Part shown: positions 25,896 to 36,829 of the stretch, piece by piece
How positions within the stretch are numbered: position 1 is the stretch's first letter
Layout of the letters: each line of letters starts with the position of its first letter
Source: Sphingomonas liriopis
Lineage (GTDB): Bacteria > Pseudomonadota > Alphaproteobacteria > Sphingomonadales > Sphingomonadaceae
Assembly: GCF_024211255.1 (NCBI RefSeq)
Contig: NZ_JAMLDY010000006.1
Span: 62,001-126,000 of the forward strand
DNA: 64,000 bases
Reading direction: 5' to 3'
Position numbers and translations under genes: made by a program
The notes under the pieces: generated by a model
What the model was told of the DNA's origin: nothing
Database searches by the model: none
Seen by the model: the letters and a program-made list of their open reading frames with translations, nothing else

Positions 25896-26231
25896 TTACT
25901 TCTCGCCGTTGTCCTTGACGCCGACGGCGGGGACCGAGATCGTTTCCTTCTCGGTCTTCACCTTGGGCACCTCGACGGTCTTTTCGGTGGTGCCGACGAC
26001 GACTTCCTTCGAATCGAGGTCGACCTTGGGCAGCGAACCGCCCTTGGCGCTGATATCGACCGAGGGCAGCGATCCCGTCTTGGTCACGTCGGCCTTCCAG
26101 AAGCCGGTGAGGAACAGCAGGCCGACGATGACGATCGCGATCACGGCGACGATCGCCAGCACGCGGCCCGCGCCGCCGCGACGCTCAACCACCACCCGGT
26201 CGCCGTTACGGTCCGTCGTATAATCCACCAT
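25896..26231 (-). CDS. small single-pass membrane protein of unknown function
   Basis: A 111-aa protein. A polar N-terminus (DRVVVERRGG) is followed by one transmembrane helix (about residues 23-43) and a periplasmic-looking tail. In the tail, short repeats such as SLPSVDIS and SLPKVDLD alternate with lysine- and valine-rich stretches (VEVPKVKTEKETISVPAV). I do not recognise a named family, although similar proteins are common in sphingomonads in my recollection. It is monocistronic with its own terminator. GGGAGAGAG upstream of the ATG is a good ribosome site. Confidence 0.8.
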   Translation of the reverse strand: MVDYTTDRNGDRVVVERRGGAGRVLAIVAVIAIVIVGLLFLTGFWKADVTKTGSLPSVDISAKGGSLPKVDLDSKEVVVGTTEKTVEVPKVKTEKETISVPAVGVKDNGEK

Positions 26232-26417
26232 CGTCTCTCTCCCTATGTGTGGGAGGTTGAAATCCGAACGCGGGCGATTGTTCCCAAGCCGGAACGACCA
26301 ATGCGGACAGAGTGAGGTGGGCGGTGGGCGGGTGTTCGTTGGGGGCGCCTCATGAACGTACTGTACCTGCCGTCGTCCATGACCGCGTGTAAGCGGCCTC
26401 CCTTTCCGCACTCCCGT

Positions 26418-26524
26418 CGTCACCCCGGACATGTTCCGGGGTCCACTCCGCGGCGAGGCGCAGGGCTGGAGAGAAAAGCATACGCCCGCGGCCCGGTGGA
26501 CCCCGGAACAAGTCCGGGGTGACG
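26418..26524. repeat. intergenic palindromic repeat, family A
   Basis: CGTCACCCCGGACATGTTCC and GGAACAAGTCCGGGGTGACG arms. The rest of the 26232-26677 gap contains no supported gene; I see only the leader of the upstream membrane-protein gene. Confidence 0.85.
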
Positions 26525-26677
26525 GGGGTGGCTGGGCGTGGGCAATTGAGTCCCACCAGCCAGCATCACGAGTCCTACGAACCGGCATCGCGAGCAGCAG
26601 CTGGCCGACCGCAACATCGCCCAACCCACCCCAGAAAACCAAAAAGCCCGCCGGTCTTGCGACCTGGCGGGCTGATA

Positions 26678-26752
26678 TGGTGGGCGCGACAGGGATTGAA
26701 CCTGTGACCCCACCCGTGTGAAGGGTGTGCTCTACCGCTGAGCTACGCGCCC
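26678..26752 (-). tRNA. tRNA-Val (CAC anticodon)
   Basis: A full cloverleaf on the minus strand. The acceptor GGGCGCG pairs with CGCGCCC, the anticodon loop TTCACAC carries CAC, the T-arm is CAGG-TTCAATC-CCTG, A73 is present and CCA is encoded. Valine is read from the CAC anticodon. Confidence 0.96.
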
Positions 26753-26817
26753 GAAACCGTTTAGCGAAACCGTTCGGAGGCGGGCCTTTACGAAGCGCCG
26801 CCGCCTGTGTCCAGTGG

Positions 26818-27090
26818 TCAGTTGACCGAATCCTTCAGGCCCTTGCCCGCCTTGAACTTCGGCTGGCTCGACGCCTTGATCGTCATCGGTTCGCCGGTGC
26901 GCGGGTTGCGGCCGGTCGACGCCTTGCGCTTCGAGACGGAGAAGGTACCGAAGCCCACGAGGCGCACTTCGTCGCCCTTCTTCAGGCTGGCGGAAATCGC
27001 GTCGAACACCGCCTCGACCGCCTTGACCGCATCGCCCTTGGCGAGGCCGGAGGTGTCCGCAACCGTCGCGATCAATTCCTGCTTGTTCAT
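26818..27090 (-). CDS. hupB: nucleoid DNA-binding protein HU
   Basis: A 90-aa histone-like protein. [12 protein letters not shown] and [20 protein letters not shown] are canonical; the latter is the DNA-bending beta-arm with the intercalating Pro after ASTGRN. It dimerises and compacts DNA. It follows lon in the same direction, as in many proteobacteria, but has a 157-bp leader and probably its own promoter. AAGGGGG precedes the ATG. Confidence 0.97.
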   Translation of the reverse strand: MNKQELIATVADTSGLAKGDAVKAVEAVFDAISASLKKGDEVRLVGFGTFSVSKRKASTGRNPRTGEPMTIKASSQPKFKAGKGLKDSVN

Positions 27091-27247
27091 CGAATTACTG
27101 CCCCCTTGGTACGCTTTGAGAGAATCGTTGCCGAGCCAGAACGCCGAATAAGGCCGTCCCGCGCGACAGAGTCAATGGACACCGCCGGGCCTTGCCAGCC
27201 GCGGCGGTTCCAAAACGTTAATCGCCGGACCTGAAAGCCCCGTGGGC

Positions 27248-29641
<2,394 letters not shown>

Positions 29642-29683
29642 GGATACTCCGGGGCCGCTTCGAACGGGGCGGCTTTGGGCCAC

Positions 29684-29711
29684 TATATGGGGCTGTTGCG
29701 GCATCCATCAA
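29684..29711 (-). promoter_or_regulatory. putative heat-shock (RpoH) promoter of lon
   Basis: On the minus strand TTGATG (29711-29706), 13 nt, then CCCCATATA (29692-29684). The -10 is a full match to the sigma-32 CCCCATnTA pattern. The -35 matches TTGA but not the rest of CTTGAAA. Confidence 0.55.
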
Positions 29712-29796
29712 TCGTTACGGTGGGGCGGGACCGCGTCGGGGCTTGTCACGGCCCGGGCGAGCGTCGAAACCGGGGACGATCACGCCGGAGAATATG

Positions 29797-31494
29797 ATGT
29801 CGCCACGCCTGCCCTTCGCCGCCCTGCTGCTGTTGTCGACCGCAGGATATGCCGCGGAAAAGGGCCAGCCGCCGATCACGCCGCAGACCGCGCTGTCGGG
29901 CGGTCCGCTCGACCCGGCGCAGAAGAAGGTGACGTTCGATACCGCCGACCTGGCGATCGAGGTCGATCCGGTGCGCGAGGTCATCAACGCCACCGCGACG
30001 CTCGGCTTCACCGCGCTGGAAAAGACCAACAAGCTGGTGATCGACCTCGACAAGAACTTCACCGTCACCGCGGTGCAGGTCGACGGGGTGGACGCGGGCT
30101 TCGCCAACCCCGAGGGGCGGATGACGATCACGCTCGCCAAGAAGGTCGCCAAGGACGCCAAGCTGTCGGTCAAGATCGTCTACGGCGGGCGTCCCCATAC
30201 CGCGGTGCGCGCGCCGTGGGACGGCGGCTTCGTCTGGGCGAAGACGCCGGCCGGCGATCCATGGATCGCGACCGCGGTGCAGATGGAAGGGTGCGACCTG
30301 TTCTGGCCGTGCATCGACTATCCGACCTACGAGCCGCAGAAGGTGACGCTGCACATCACCGTGCCCAAGGGCCTGTCGGCACCGTCGAACGGCAAATTGC
30401 TCGGCGTCGACCGGATGGACGACGGCCGGTCGACGTGGAACTGGGAGGTAAAGCGCCCCAACCTCTACGGCATCGCGCTCAACGTCGGGCCATATGAGGA
30501 ACTGAAAGGCACGTACAAGAGCAGGTTCGGCAACGAGATCCCGCTCTTCTACTGGTATCTGCCCGGCGAGAAGGACAAGGCGGAAAAGCTGTTCGCCGAA
30601 TTCACGCCGACGCTCGATTTCTACGAGGCGACGGTAGGACCGTATCCGTGGGCGGACGAGAAGGTCGGCGTGGTCGAGACGCCGCACAAGGGCATGGAGC
30701 ACCAGACGATCAACGCCTATGGCAACGAATACGCCAAGGCGCCGGAAGGGTTCGACTGGCTGTTCCAGCACGAATTCGGCCACGAATGGTTCGCCAACCA
30801 GATGACCGCGAGCAACTGGGACGATTTCTGGCTGCACGAGGGGTTCACCGCCTATATGCAGCCGCTCTACGGCCGCTGGCGCGAGGGCGACGGGCGCTAC
30901 ACCGCGATGATGCTGGCGAGCCGGACGGGGATCACCAACCAGTCGCCGCTGGTCACCGGCAAGCCGCAGAGCGCCGAGGACGTCTACGAACGCTCGCCCG
31001 GCCGCGGTGGCGACATCTACACCAAGGGATCGTGGATCCTCCACACGCTGCGGGGTGCGATCGGCGACAAGGCGTTTGGCGAGATCCTGCGCCGACAGGT
31101 CTATGGCCGTCCCGATCCGGCACCGGGCAATTTCACGCCGCAGTTCCGCACGACGCCCGAGTTCATCGCGATCGTCAACCAGGTGACCGGGCAGGACTGG
31201 CAGTGGTTCTTCGACACCTACCTCTATCACGCGGCGCTGCCCAGGCTGGTGGTGACGCGCGGCGCGACGCAGTTGACGCTGAAATGGGTCGCGCCGACGG
31301 CCAAGCCCTTCCCGCTGCCGGTCGAGGTCGCGGTGGACGACGTCGTACAGAAGGTCGCCATGACCGGCGGGGTCGCGACGATCACCGTGCCCGAAGGCGC
31401 GCATGTCGTCGTCGATCCGATGAGCCGGCTGCTGAAGCAGGACGATGCGGTGGATGCCTTCCAGGCGTGGAAGGCGGAGCAGAAGAAGAAATAG
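29797..31494 (+). CDS. M1 family metallopeptidase (first of tandem pair)
   Basis: A 565-aa secreted zinc aminopeptidase-like protein. A signal peptide (LPFAALLLLSTAGYAAE) precedes a beta-sandwich N-terminal domain. The catalytic domain has the exopeptidase-like motif KGMEHQTINAYG and the zinc site HEFGHEWFAN (His325, His329), with the third ligand Glu in WLHEGF. I take the ATG at 29797 because GGAG ends 6 nt upstream; an ATG 3 nt earlier is possible. Its product probably digests peptides in the periplasm. The next gene is a close paralogue. Confidence 0.93.
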   Translation: MSPRLPFAALLLLSTAGYAAEKGQPPITPQTALSGGPLDPAQKKVTFDTADLAIEVDPVREVINATATLGFTALEKTNKLVIDLDKNFTVTAVQVDGVDAGFANPEGRMTITLAKKVAKDAKLSVKIVYGGRPHTAVRAPWDGGFVWAKTPAGDPWIATAVQMEGCDLFWPCIDYPTYEPQKVTLHITVPKGLSAPSNGKLLGVDRMDDGRSTWNWEVKRPNLYGIALNVGPYEELKGTYKSRFGNEIPLFYWYLPGEKDKAEKLFAEFTPTLDFYEATVGPYPWADEKVGVVETPHKGMEHQTINAYGNEYAKAPEGFDWLFQHEFGHEWFANQMTASNWDDFWLHEGFTAYMQPLYGRWREGDGRYTAMMLASRTGITNQSPLVTGKPQSAEDVYERSPGRGGDIYTKGSWILHTLRGAIGDKAFGEILRRQVYGRPDPAPGNFTPQFRTTPEFIAIVNQVTGQDWQWFFDTYLYHAALPRLVVTRGATQLTLKWVAPTAKPFPLPVEVAVDDVVQKVAMTGGVATITVPEGAHVVVDPMSRLLKQDDAVDAFQAWKAEQKKK

Positions 31495-31559
31495 CCAGCC
31501 GCCGGCACAACAGGGCTACCGCCTATGATCGCATAACCGACCGACTACCCAGAATCTTT

Positions 31560-31667
31560 CGTCACCCCGGACTTGTTCCGGGGTCCACTGTTCAGCAAGC
31601 GTGAAGCCAGAGCCTCTTTTTCCTGCGCGTGCGGCCCGGTGGACCCCGGAACAAGTCCGGGGTGACG
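31560..31667. repeat. intergenic palindromic repeat, family A
   Basis: CGTCACCCCGGACTTGTTCC and GGAACAAGTCCGGGGTGACG arms, located between the two tandem M1 peptidase genes, so the two genes may be transcribed separately. Confidence 0.85.
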
Positions 31668-31749
31668 GGGGAGTAAGCCGTGAGGCCGTCCCATCAGCCA
31701 TATGCGATAGCGCTGCCGAGCCGGGGAGGATCTGAAGAAGGGACCATCG

Positions 31750-33468
31750 ATGAAGACCCTGTTGACCGTGTCCGCTCTCGCCCTGCTCGCGGCGGCACCG
31801 TTGCCGAAGAAGGGCGAACCGGCGATCACGCCGCTGACGCAGACCTCGGGCGGCGTGCGTCCGGCGGAACAACTGGCGCTGCGCTTCGACAGCGCCGACC
31901 TGACGTTCGAGGTGCTGCCCGATAGCGAGACGCTGAACGGCATCGCGGTCCTCGGCTTCACCGCCAAGAGCCCGGTCGACCGGCTGCTGATCGATCTCGA
32001 CAAGAACCTGCCGGTCACCGCCATCGCGATCGACGGGGTCGCGCTCACGCCCGCCGCATGGTCGAATCCCGAAGGAAGGCTGACGATCCGCCTGCCGCGC
32101 ACGCTCGCCGCCGGCGCCAAGGTCAGCGCGCGCATCACCTATGGCGGCACCCCGCACGTCGCGGTGCGTGCGCCGTGGGACGATGGCATGGTCTGGTCGA
32201 AGACGCCGGACGGGCGGACGTGGTTCGCGACCACGTCCGAAGGCTATGGCTGCGACCTGTTCTGGCCGTGCCTCGATTTCCCGACCGGTGAGCCCGGCGT
32301 CGTCGAGCTGCACATCGTCATCCCAAAGGGGCTGAAGGCGCCTTCCAACGGCACGCTCATCGGCATCGACACGCTGCCCGACGGCCGCACCCGCTGGAAC
32401 TGGCGCACCCGCCATCCCAACACCTATGCGATCGCGCTCAACGTCGGGCCGTATGAGGAGATCAGCGGCCGCTACAACAGTCGCTACGGCAACAACATCC
32501 CGATGTTCTACTGGTATCTGCCCGGCGAAAAGGCGCAGGCCGAGAAGCTGTTCGCCGAATTCGCGCCGACGCTCGATTTCTTCGAGGCGAACGTCGGGCC
32601 CTACCCGTTCGGCGACGAGAAGGTCGGCGTGGTCGAGACGCCGCACAAGGGCATGGAGCATCAGACGATCAACGCCTACGGCAACGACTATGCCAAGGCG
32701 ATCGAGGGGTTCGACTGGCTGTTCCAGCATGAATTCACCCACGAATGGTTCGCCAACCAGCTGACGGCCGCGAACTGGGACGATTACTGGCTGCACGAAG
32801 GCTATGGCAGTTACATGCAGCCCGCCTATGGCCTGTGGCGCGAAGGCCGCGCGCGCTATGCCGCGATGATGCAGACGCAGCGCGCGACGATCGTCAACAA
32901 GGCGCCCATCGTCCAGGGCCGCGTGCTCACCGAAGAAGAGGTGTACGAAGCCGACAAGGGCGGCGCGGGGCAGGACATCTACGTCAAGGGATCGTGGATG
33001 CTGCACACGTTGCGCGGCCTGATCGGCGACGACGCCTTCTGGAAGGTCACCCGCCTCGCCGTCTATGGCCGTCCCGATCCGAAACCGGGCAACTTCGTGC
33101 CGCGCTTCGGATCGAGCGCGGAATATGAGGGCTTCGTGCGGCAGGTGACCGGCAAGGATTACGGCTGGTTCTTCGACGTCTATCTGCGGCAGGCGGCCTT
33201 GCCCGACCTGATCGAGACGCGGCGTGGCGACCGGCTGACGCTGGCATGGAAGGTACCGGGTGGCGGCCGTTTCCCGATGCCGGTCGAGGTGTCGGTCGGT
33301 GGCGCCACGCAGGTCGTGCCGATGACCGACGGCCGGGCCACGCTGACCATCCCCGCAGCCACGCATTACGTCGTCGATCCCGACGCCAGGATCCTGCGCC
33401 GCAGCGTCGCGATCGAGGACATGCAGGCATGGCGCGCCGCGCAGGCCGCCAAGCGGGCGACGCCATGA
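31750..33468 (+). CDS. M1 family metallopeptidase (second of tandem pair)
   Basis: A 572-aa paralogue of the upstream peptidase. It has a signal peptide (MKTLLTVSALALLAAA), the motif KGMEHQTINAYG, zinc site HEFTHEWFAN (His327, His331) and WLHEGY. Long stretches match the first copy, for example YWYLPGEK and VETPHKGMEHQTINAYGN. Variation in the N-terminal and C-terminal domains suggests different substrate preference. A good ribosome site (GAAGGGA) precedes the ATG. The next small gene overlaps its stop by 4 bp. Confidence 0.93.
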   Translation: MKTLLTVSALALLAAAPLPKKGEPAITPLTQTSGGVRPAEQLALRFDSADLTFEVLPDSETLNGIAVLGFTAKSPVDRLLIDLDKNLPVTAIAIDGVALTPAAWSNPEGRLTIRLPRTLAAGAKVSARITYGGTPHVAVRAPWDDGMVWSKTPDGRTWFATTSEGYGCDLFWPCLDFPTGEPGVVELHIVIPKGLKAPSNGTLIGIDTLPDGRTRWNWRTRHPNTYAIALNVGPYEEISGRYNSRYGNNIPMFYWYLPGEKAQAEKLFAEFAPTLDFFEANVGPYPFGDEKVGVVETPHKGMEHQTINAYGNDYAKAIEGFDWLFQHEFTHEWFANQLTAANWDDYWLHEGYGSYMQPAYGLWREGRARYAAMMQTQRATIVNKAPIVQGRVLTEEEVYEADKGGAGQDIYVKGSWMLHTLRGLIGDDAFWKVTRLAVYGRPDPKPGNFVPRFGSSAEYEGFVRQVTGKDYGWFFDVYLRQAALPDLIETRRGDRLTLAWKVPGGGRFPMPVEVSVGGATQVVPMTDGRATLTIPAATHYVVDPDARILRRSVAIEDMQAWRAAQAAKRATP

Positions 33469-33701
33469 CCCGCGCGCGCTGGGGAGGCCGGGCCGCGGAG
33501 ATGGCGGCGATCTTCATGGTCGGCGACGGGCTGGTCGGACTCGTCCAGCCGCGCCGCCACGTCGATCTATGGAAGGAGGATGCGCTCGGCGCGGAGGCCG
33601 CCGTCGCCCCGTTCGTCGACCGGCCCGGCCGGCGGCGGCTCTATGCGCTGGCGCAGATCGCCGGCGGGCTGTGGCTCGCCAGCCGGCAGCGGCCGCGATG
33701 A
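33465..33701 (+). CDS. small hypothetical membrane-associated protein
   Basis: A 78-aa protein with two weakly hydrophobic stretches (AAIFMVGDGLVGLV, about 14-27, and LYALAQIAGGLWLA, about 60-73) separated by a charged loop. I do not recognise the family. It overlaps both the M1 peptidase gene and the ICMT-like gene by 4 bp, so it is translated in coupling with them. Its reality rests mainly on this arrangement. Confidence 0.7.
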   Translation: MTRARWGGRAAEMAAIFMVGDGLVGLVQPRRHVDLWKEDALGAEAAVAPFVDRPGRRRLYALAQIAGGLWLASRQRPR

Positions 33702-34279
33702 CCACCGCGGCGGGACTGCCCGGCATCGCCGCGCTGGCGCTCGGGATAACCCTGTTCTGGGCGGCGCTGATCGCGGCGCGCTGGCGGCGCGAGCCGGAGG
33801 CGGGCGGGCGGCGGAACCGCGCGTCGCTGGCGGGGATCGTGGTGCAGGGGCTGGCGTTCGTCATCGCCGCGAGCGGCCCGGTACGGGTGACGCTCGATCC
33901 GCTGGGGACGGCAGCGCTGGTGCAGGCGGGCGTCGTCGCGCTGCTGATGGCGACGACGCTGACGCTGTTCGTCTGGGCCGCCGCGACGATGGGGCGCAAC
34001 TGGAGCCTCGTCGCGCGGACGCGGGCGGACCATGCGCTGGTGACGGCGGGACCGTTCGCATGGGTGCGGCATCCGATCTATACCGCGCTGGCGCTGATGC
34101 TGGTCGCCGTGGCGGTAGCGCTGGGGCATGGGCCGCGGCTGGTCGTCGCAGTGCCGGTCTATGCGGTCGGCACATGGCTGCGGGTGCGGATCGAGGAACG
34201 GCTGCTGCGCGTGATGTTCGGTGGTGCCTACGACGCTTATGCCGCGCGGGTGAAACGGTTCGTGCCGGGCCTGTTCTGA
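33698..34279 (+). CDS. isoprenylcysteine carboxyl methyltransferase-like membrane protein
   Basis: A 193-aa polytopic membrane protein with the ICMT/PEMT signature. VRHPIYTALALML is followed by IEERLLRVMFGGAYDAYAAR, the usual C-terminal catalytic segment that binds S-adenosylmethionine. Four or five hydrophobic segments precede it. The bacterial substrate is unknown; members methylate isoprenoid or phospholipid-type acceptors. The ATG at 33698 overlaps the upstream stop by 4 bp. Confidence 0.85.
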   Translation: MTTAAGLPGIAALALGITLFWAALIAARWRREPEAGGRRNRASLAGIVVQGLAFVIAASGPVRVTLDPLGTAALVQAGVVALLMATTLTLFVWAAATMGRNWSLVARTRADHALVTAGPFAWVRHPIYTALALMLVAVAVALGHGPRLVVAVPVYAVGTWLRVRIEERLLRVMFGGAYDAYAARVKRFVPGLF

Positions 34280-34283
34280 CGCC

Positions 34284-34862
34284 TCACCCCGGCGGGCGGA
34301 GCATCGACCACATCCGCGGCCCATCGCGGCCGATCCGCCATTCGCCAGTCACCGCGAAGCCCGCGCTGGCGTAGAAGCCGAGGTTCCGTTCGGTCGCGGT
34401 CTCCAGATAACAGGGCAACCGCCCGGCGACCCGCTCCAGCCCCGCCGTCAGCGCCTTGCGCCCCAGCCCCCTGCCCTGCGCCGCCGGATCGCAGCCGGCG
34501 ATGTGCAGATACCAAAAGTCCCCCGCCGGCATATGCGCGTCGATCGCAGCGCTCACCGCCAGCGCACGGCGCAGATTGGGGCCGAGCGCATGGAGGAGCG
34601 GCAGCGCATGGCGCAGCATCTCGCCCCAGCCGACATGCGCGCGGCCGGGACCACGCCACAACGTCGCCGCCTCGCCACCGTCGCTGACCAGCCGCATGCC
34701 GGCGCGGCCGTCGCTGTCGTAGAGCAATGCGAACAACCGCGGCAGCCGCCGGGCGCGCTCGACAGGGTCGGGGAAGATGTAGCCGAACGCCGGATCGTCC
34801 TGAAACGCCCGCGCCAGCATCGCCGCGACCGATCCGCGATTCGCGGCGGTCGCCAGCCGCAT
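34284..34862 (-). CDS. GNAT family N-acetyltransferase
   Basis: A 192-aa acyltransferase. The acetyl-CoA motif A is HIAGCDPAAQGRGLGRKALT (near residue 130), preceded by the beta-strand WYLHI and followed by LETATERNLGFYASAGFAVT. It opens with MRLATAANRGSVAAMLARAF. The substrate is unknown. It is convergent with the ICMT-like gene and starts 14 bp after the antiporter stop, so it is probably the second gene of an antiporter operon. Confidence 0.88.
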   Translation of the reverse strand: MRLATAANRGSVAAMLARAFQDDPAFGYIFPDPVERARRLPRLFALLYDSDGRAGMRLVSDGGEAATLWRGPGRAHVGWGEMLRHALPLLHALGPNLRRALAVSAAIDAHMPAGDFWYLHIAGCDPAAQGRGLGRKALTAGLERVAGRLPCYLETATERNLGFYASAGFAVTGEWRIGRDGPRMWSMLRPPG

Positions 34863-34876
34863 CGGTGATCGCTCGA

Positions 34877-35995
34877 TCAGGGGATCACCGTCGTGAACAG
34901 GTAGGCGGCGAAGATGACGAGATGGACGACGCCCTGCAGGATCGTCGTGCGCCCGGTGCCGAGCGAGATCGTCGTCACGAACAACGACAGCGCGAGCAGC
35001 GTCATCGCCTTCGCGCCGATGCCGAGCGCCAGCGGCAGGCCGAGCACGAGGCTGACGATCGCGACCGCCGGAATGGTCAGCCCGATCGTCGCCAGCGCCG
35101 ACCCCAAAGCCAGGTTGAGGCTGGTCTGCAGCCGGTCGCGGCGCGCGGCATTGTAAGCCGCGAGGCTCTCGGGCGCGAGCACCAGCGCCGCGATCACCAC
35201 GCCGACGATGGCGAGCGGCAGGCCGGCAGCGAGGATCGCTTCCTCGACGGTGACCGACAGCCCCTTGGCGAGCATCACGACGACGACCAGCGCGAGCAGC
35301 AATACGCCGAACGCATTCCACGCGGTACGGTCGGTCGGCGGTGCGGCGTGCTCCTCCGGCTCGACATCGCCGGCGGGCAGGAAATAGTCGCGATGGCGCA
35401 CCGTCTGCACCAGCACGAACGTGCCGTAGAGGACGAGGCTGACGATCGCGACGAAGATCAGCTGCGACGGCGCATAGGTCGGGCCGGCAGCGCTGGTCGT
35501 GTAATTGGGCAGGATCAGCGACAGTACGACCAAAGCGGCAAGCGTCGCCAGCGCGGCGCTGATGCCGCGCAGCGTGAAGCGTTGCTCGCCGTGGCGGATA
35601 CCACCGGTCAGCAGGCAGAGCCCGATGATGAAGTTGAGGATAATCATGATCGCCGCGAACACGGTGTCGCGCGCCAGCGCGGCGACGTCGCCCGACCCGG
35701 ACAGCATCAGCGACACGATCAGCGACACTTCGATCACCGTCACCGCGACCGCGAGCACCAGCGTCCCGAACGGCTCGCCGACACGGTGCGCGACGACCTC
35801 TGCCTGATGGACCGCGGCGACCACCGAGCCGATCAGGACGATCGTCGCGACGATCGTGCCGATCGTCCCCATCGTATAGACCGACGCCAGCACGGTGGGC
35901 ACGCCGATCACCGGAAACAGGATCGACCATAAGGGCAGCCCCATCCAGCCCTTTGCCGCATGGGGGGTGTTTCCTTCGTCGGTCACTACAGTCAC
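34877..35995 (-). CDS. calcium/proton antiporter (CaCA superfamily, ChaA-like)
   Basis: A 372-aa protein with about eleven hydrophobic segments arranged as two homologous halves. The alpha-repeat motifs TVIEVSLIVSLMLSG (first half) and NLALGSALATIGLTIP (second half) are those of cation/Ca2+ exchangers. A charged cytosolic loop (DVEPEEHAAPPTDRT) separates the halves. I use the GTG at 35995 because GGGGAG lies 5 nt upstream; an upstream ATG in frame would add an unconserved stretch. It exports Ca2+ or Na+/K+ in exchange for protons. Confidence 0.9.
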   Translation of the reverse strand: MTVVTDEGNTPHAAKGWMGLPLWSILFPVIGVPTVLASVYTMGTIGTIVATIVLIGSVVAAVHQAEVVAHRVGEPFGTLVLAVAVTVIEVSLIVSLMLSGSGDVAALARDTVFAAIMIILNFIIGLCLLTGGIRHGEQRFTLRGISAALATLAALVVLSLILPNYTTSAAGPTYAPSQLIFVAIVSLVLYGTFVLVQTVRHRDYFLPAGDVEPEEHAAPPTDRTAWNAFGVLLLALVVVVMLAKGLSVTVEEAILAAGLPLAIVGVVIAALVLAPESLAAYNAARRDRLQTSLNLALGSALATIGLTIPAVAIVSLVLGLPLALGIGAKAMTLLALSLFVTTISLGTGRTTILQGVVHLVIFAAYLFTTVIP

Positions 35996-36025
35996 GCCGG
36001 CTCCCCGAAAGTCGTTACGCCCACG

Positions 36026-36074
36026 CCAATGCTTCGCCGCGACGAAAGGTCCGTCGCGGCGGCGAAGCATTGGC
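36026..36074. terminator. strong inverted repeat between antiporter and 2OG oxygenase genes
   Basis: CCAATGCTTCGCCGC and GCGGCGGCGAAGCATTGG, plus GACG and CGTC, pair around a short loop, with a 3-nt imbalance. Lying 39 bp beyond the 2OG oxygenase stop, it may end that transcript, although no T run follows. Confidence 0.5.
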
Positions 36075-36076
36075 CC

Positions 36077-36105
36077 GTGACGATCAGCAGCGCGGGGAAC
36101 AGGTT
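36077..36105. repeat. 29-bp direct repeat, copy 1
   Basis: Identical over 29 bp to 36840-36868 (begins GTGACGATCAGCAGCGCGGG). Copy 2 is the 3' end of the CPBP gene and encodes NLFPALLIVT. Copy 1 lies alone downstream of the 2OG oxygenase gene, so the two copies flank that gene. Confidence 0.9.
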
Positions 36106-36112
36106 CGGCGCG

Positions 36113-36757
36113 TCACCGAGCCTGGGCGGCCTTGGCATGAGCCGGGCGATCGAACGCATGCTCGCGATAGCGACCGTCCTTCTCGACCCAGTGCAAGAAC
36201 AGATGCGCCGACCAGCTGTTCGGATTGGCATCGAGCCGGCCATGCCGATGATGCGTGCCCTGGTACAGCACGCCGTCGCCCGGCTGCATCGCGATCGAGG
36301 CGTAGCGCTGCGTGCCGAAATCGTCCGCGACGACCGGCTGCGGTATCTCCGTGCGCTCGGTCGCCACCGACAGCGCCCACGGTCGTCCGTCACCATAGGC
36401 GATCGTCAGCGACAGGCTGTGCTCGCACGCCTGCCGATCGGAATGGACGCGGCAGACGTCGCCCTGCTGATAGGCGCGGAAATAGGCATAGGTCGGCAGC
36501 AGCTCACGCCCGACGACCTCCGCCACCCGCGGCGTCAGGCCCCACAGGAACGTCAGCATGGGCGCATATTGAAAGGCATAGACTTCGATCGCCGGTTGCC
36601 GCAGCAACGGCCCGCGCGCGGTGAAGCTTTGCAGCGGTCGACCCGCGGCCTGCAGGTCGGCCTGCATCATCTGGTAGAAGGCGAGCAGCACCTCGGGCAC
36701 GAATAATCCGGGCAACCCGACATGCCCGTCACGGTAATAGGCATCCGATAAGGTCAT
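36113..36757 (-). CDS. 2OG-Fe(II) oxygenase-like protein
   Basis: A 214-aa protein. VHSDRQACEHSLSLTI gives the HxD iron pair (His105, Asp107). The distal His lies in QGTHHRHGRLDANPNSWSAH near 169-172, with Arg173 well placed for 2-oxoglutarate. Overall it resembles small Phytanoyl/P4H-type dioxygenases, but I cannot name the subfamily. It is flanked by the 29-bp direct repeats and is therefore possibly acquired. The ATG is supported only weakly by a ribosome site. Confidence 0.78.
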   Translation of the reverse strand: MTLSDAYYRDGHVGLPGLFVPEVLLAFYQMMQADLQAAGRPLQSFTARGPLLRQPAIEVYAFQYAPMLTFLWGLTPRVAEVVGRELLPTYAYFRAYQQGDVCRVHSDRQACEHSLSLTIAYGDGRPWALSVATERTEIPQPVVADDFGTQRYASIAMQPGDGVLYQGTHHRHGRLDANPNSWSAHLFLHWVEKDGRYREHAFDRPAHAKAAQAR

Positions 36758-36829
36758 GGTCCGGCTCGCATATCGTCGAAACCACCCGCTCTATCCCGCC
36801 GGCCGCACCTGCGCCAGATGCGGATCGGA

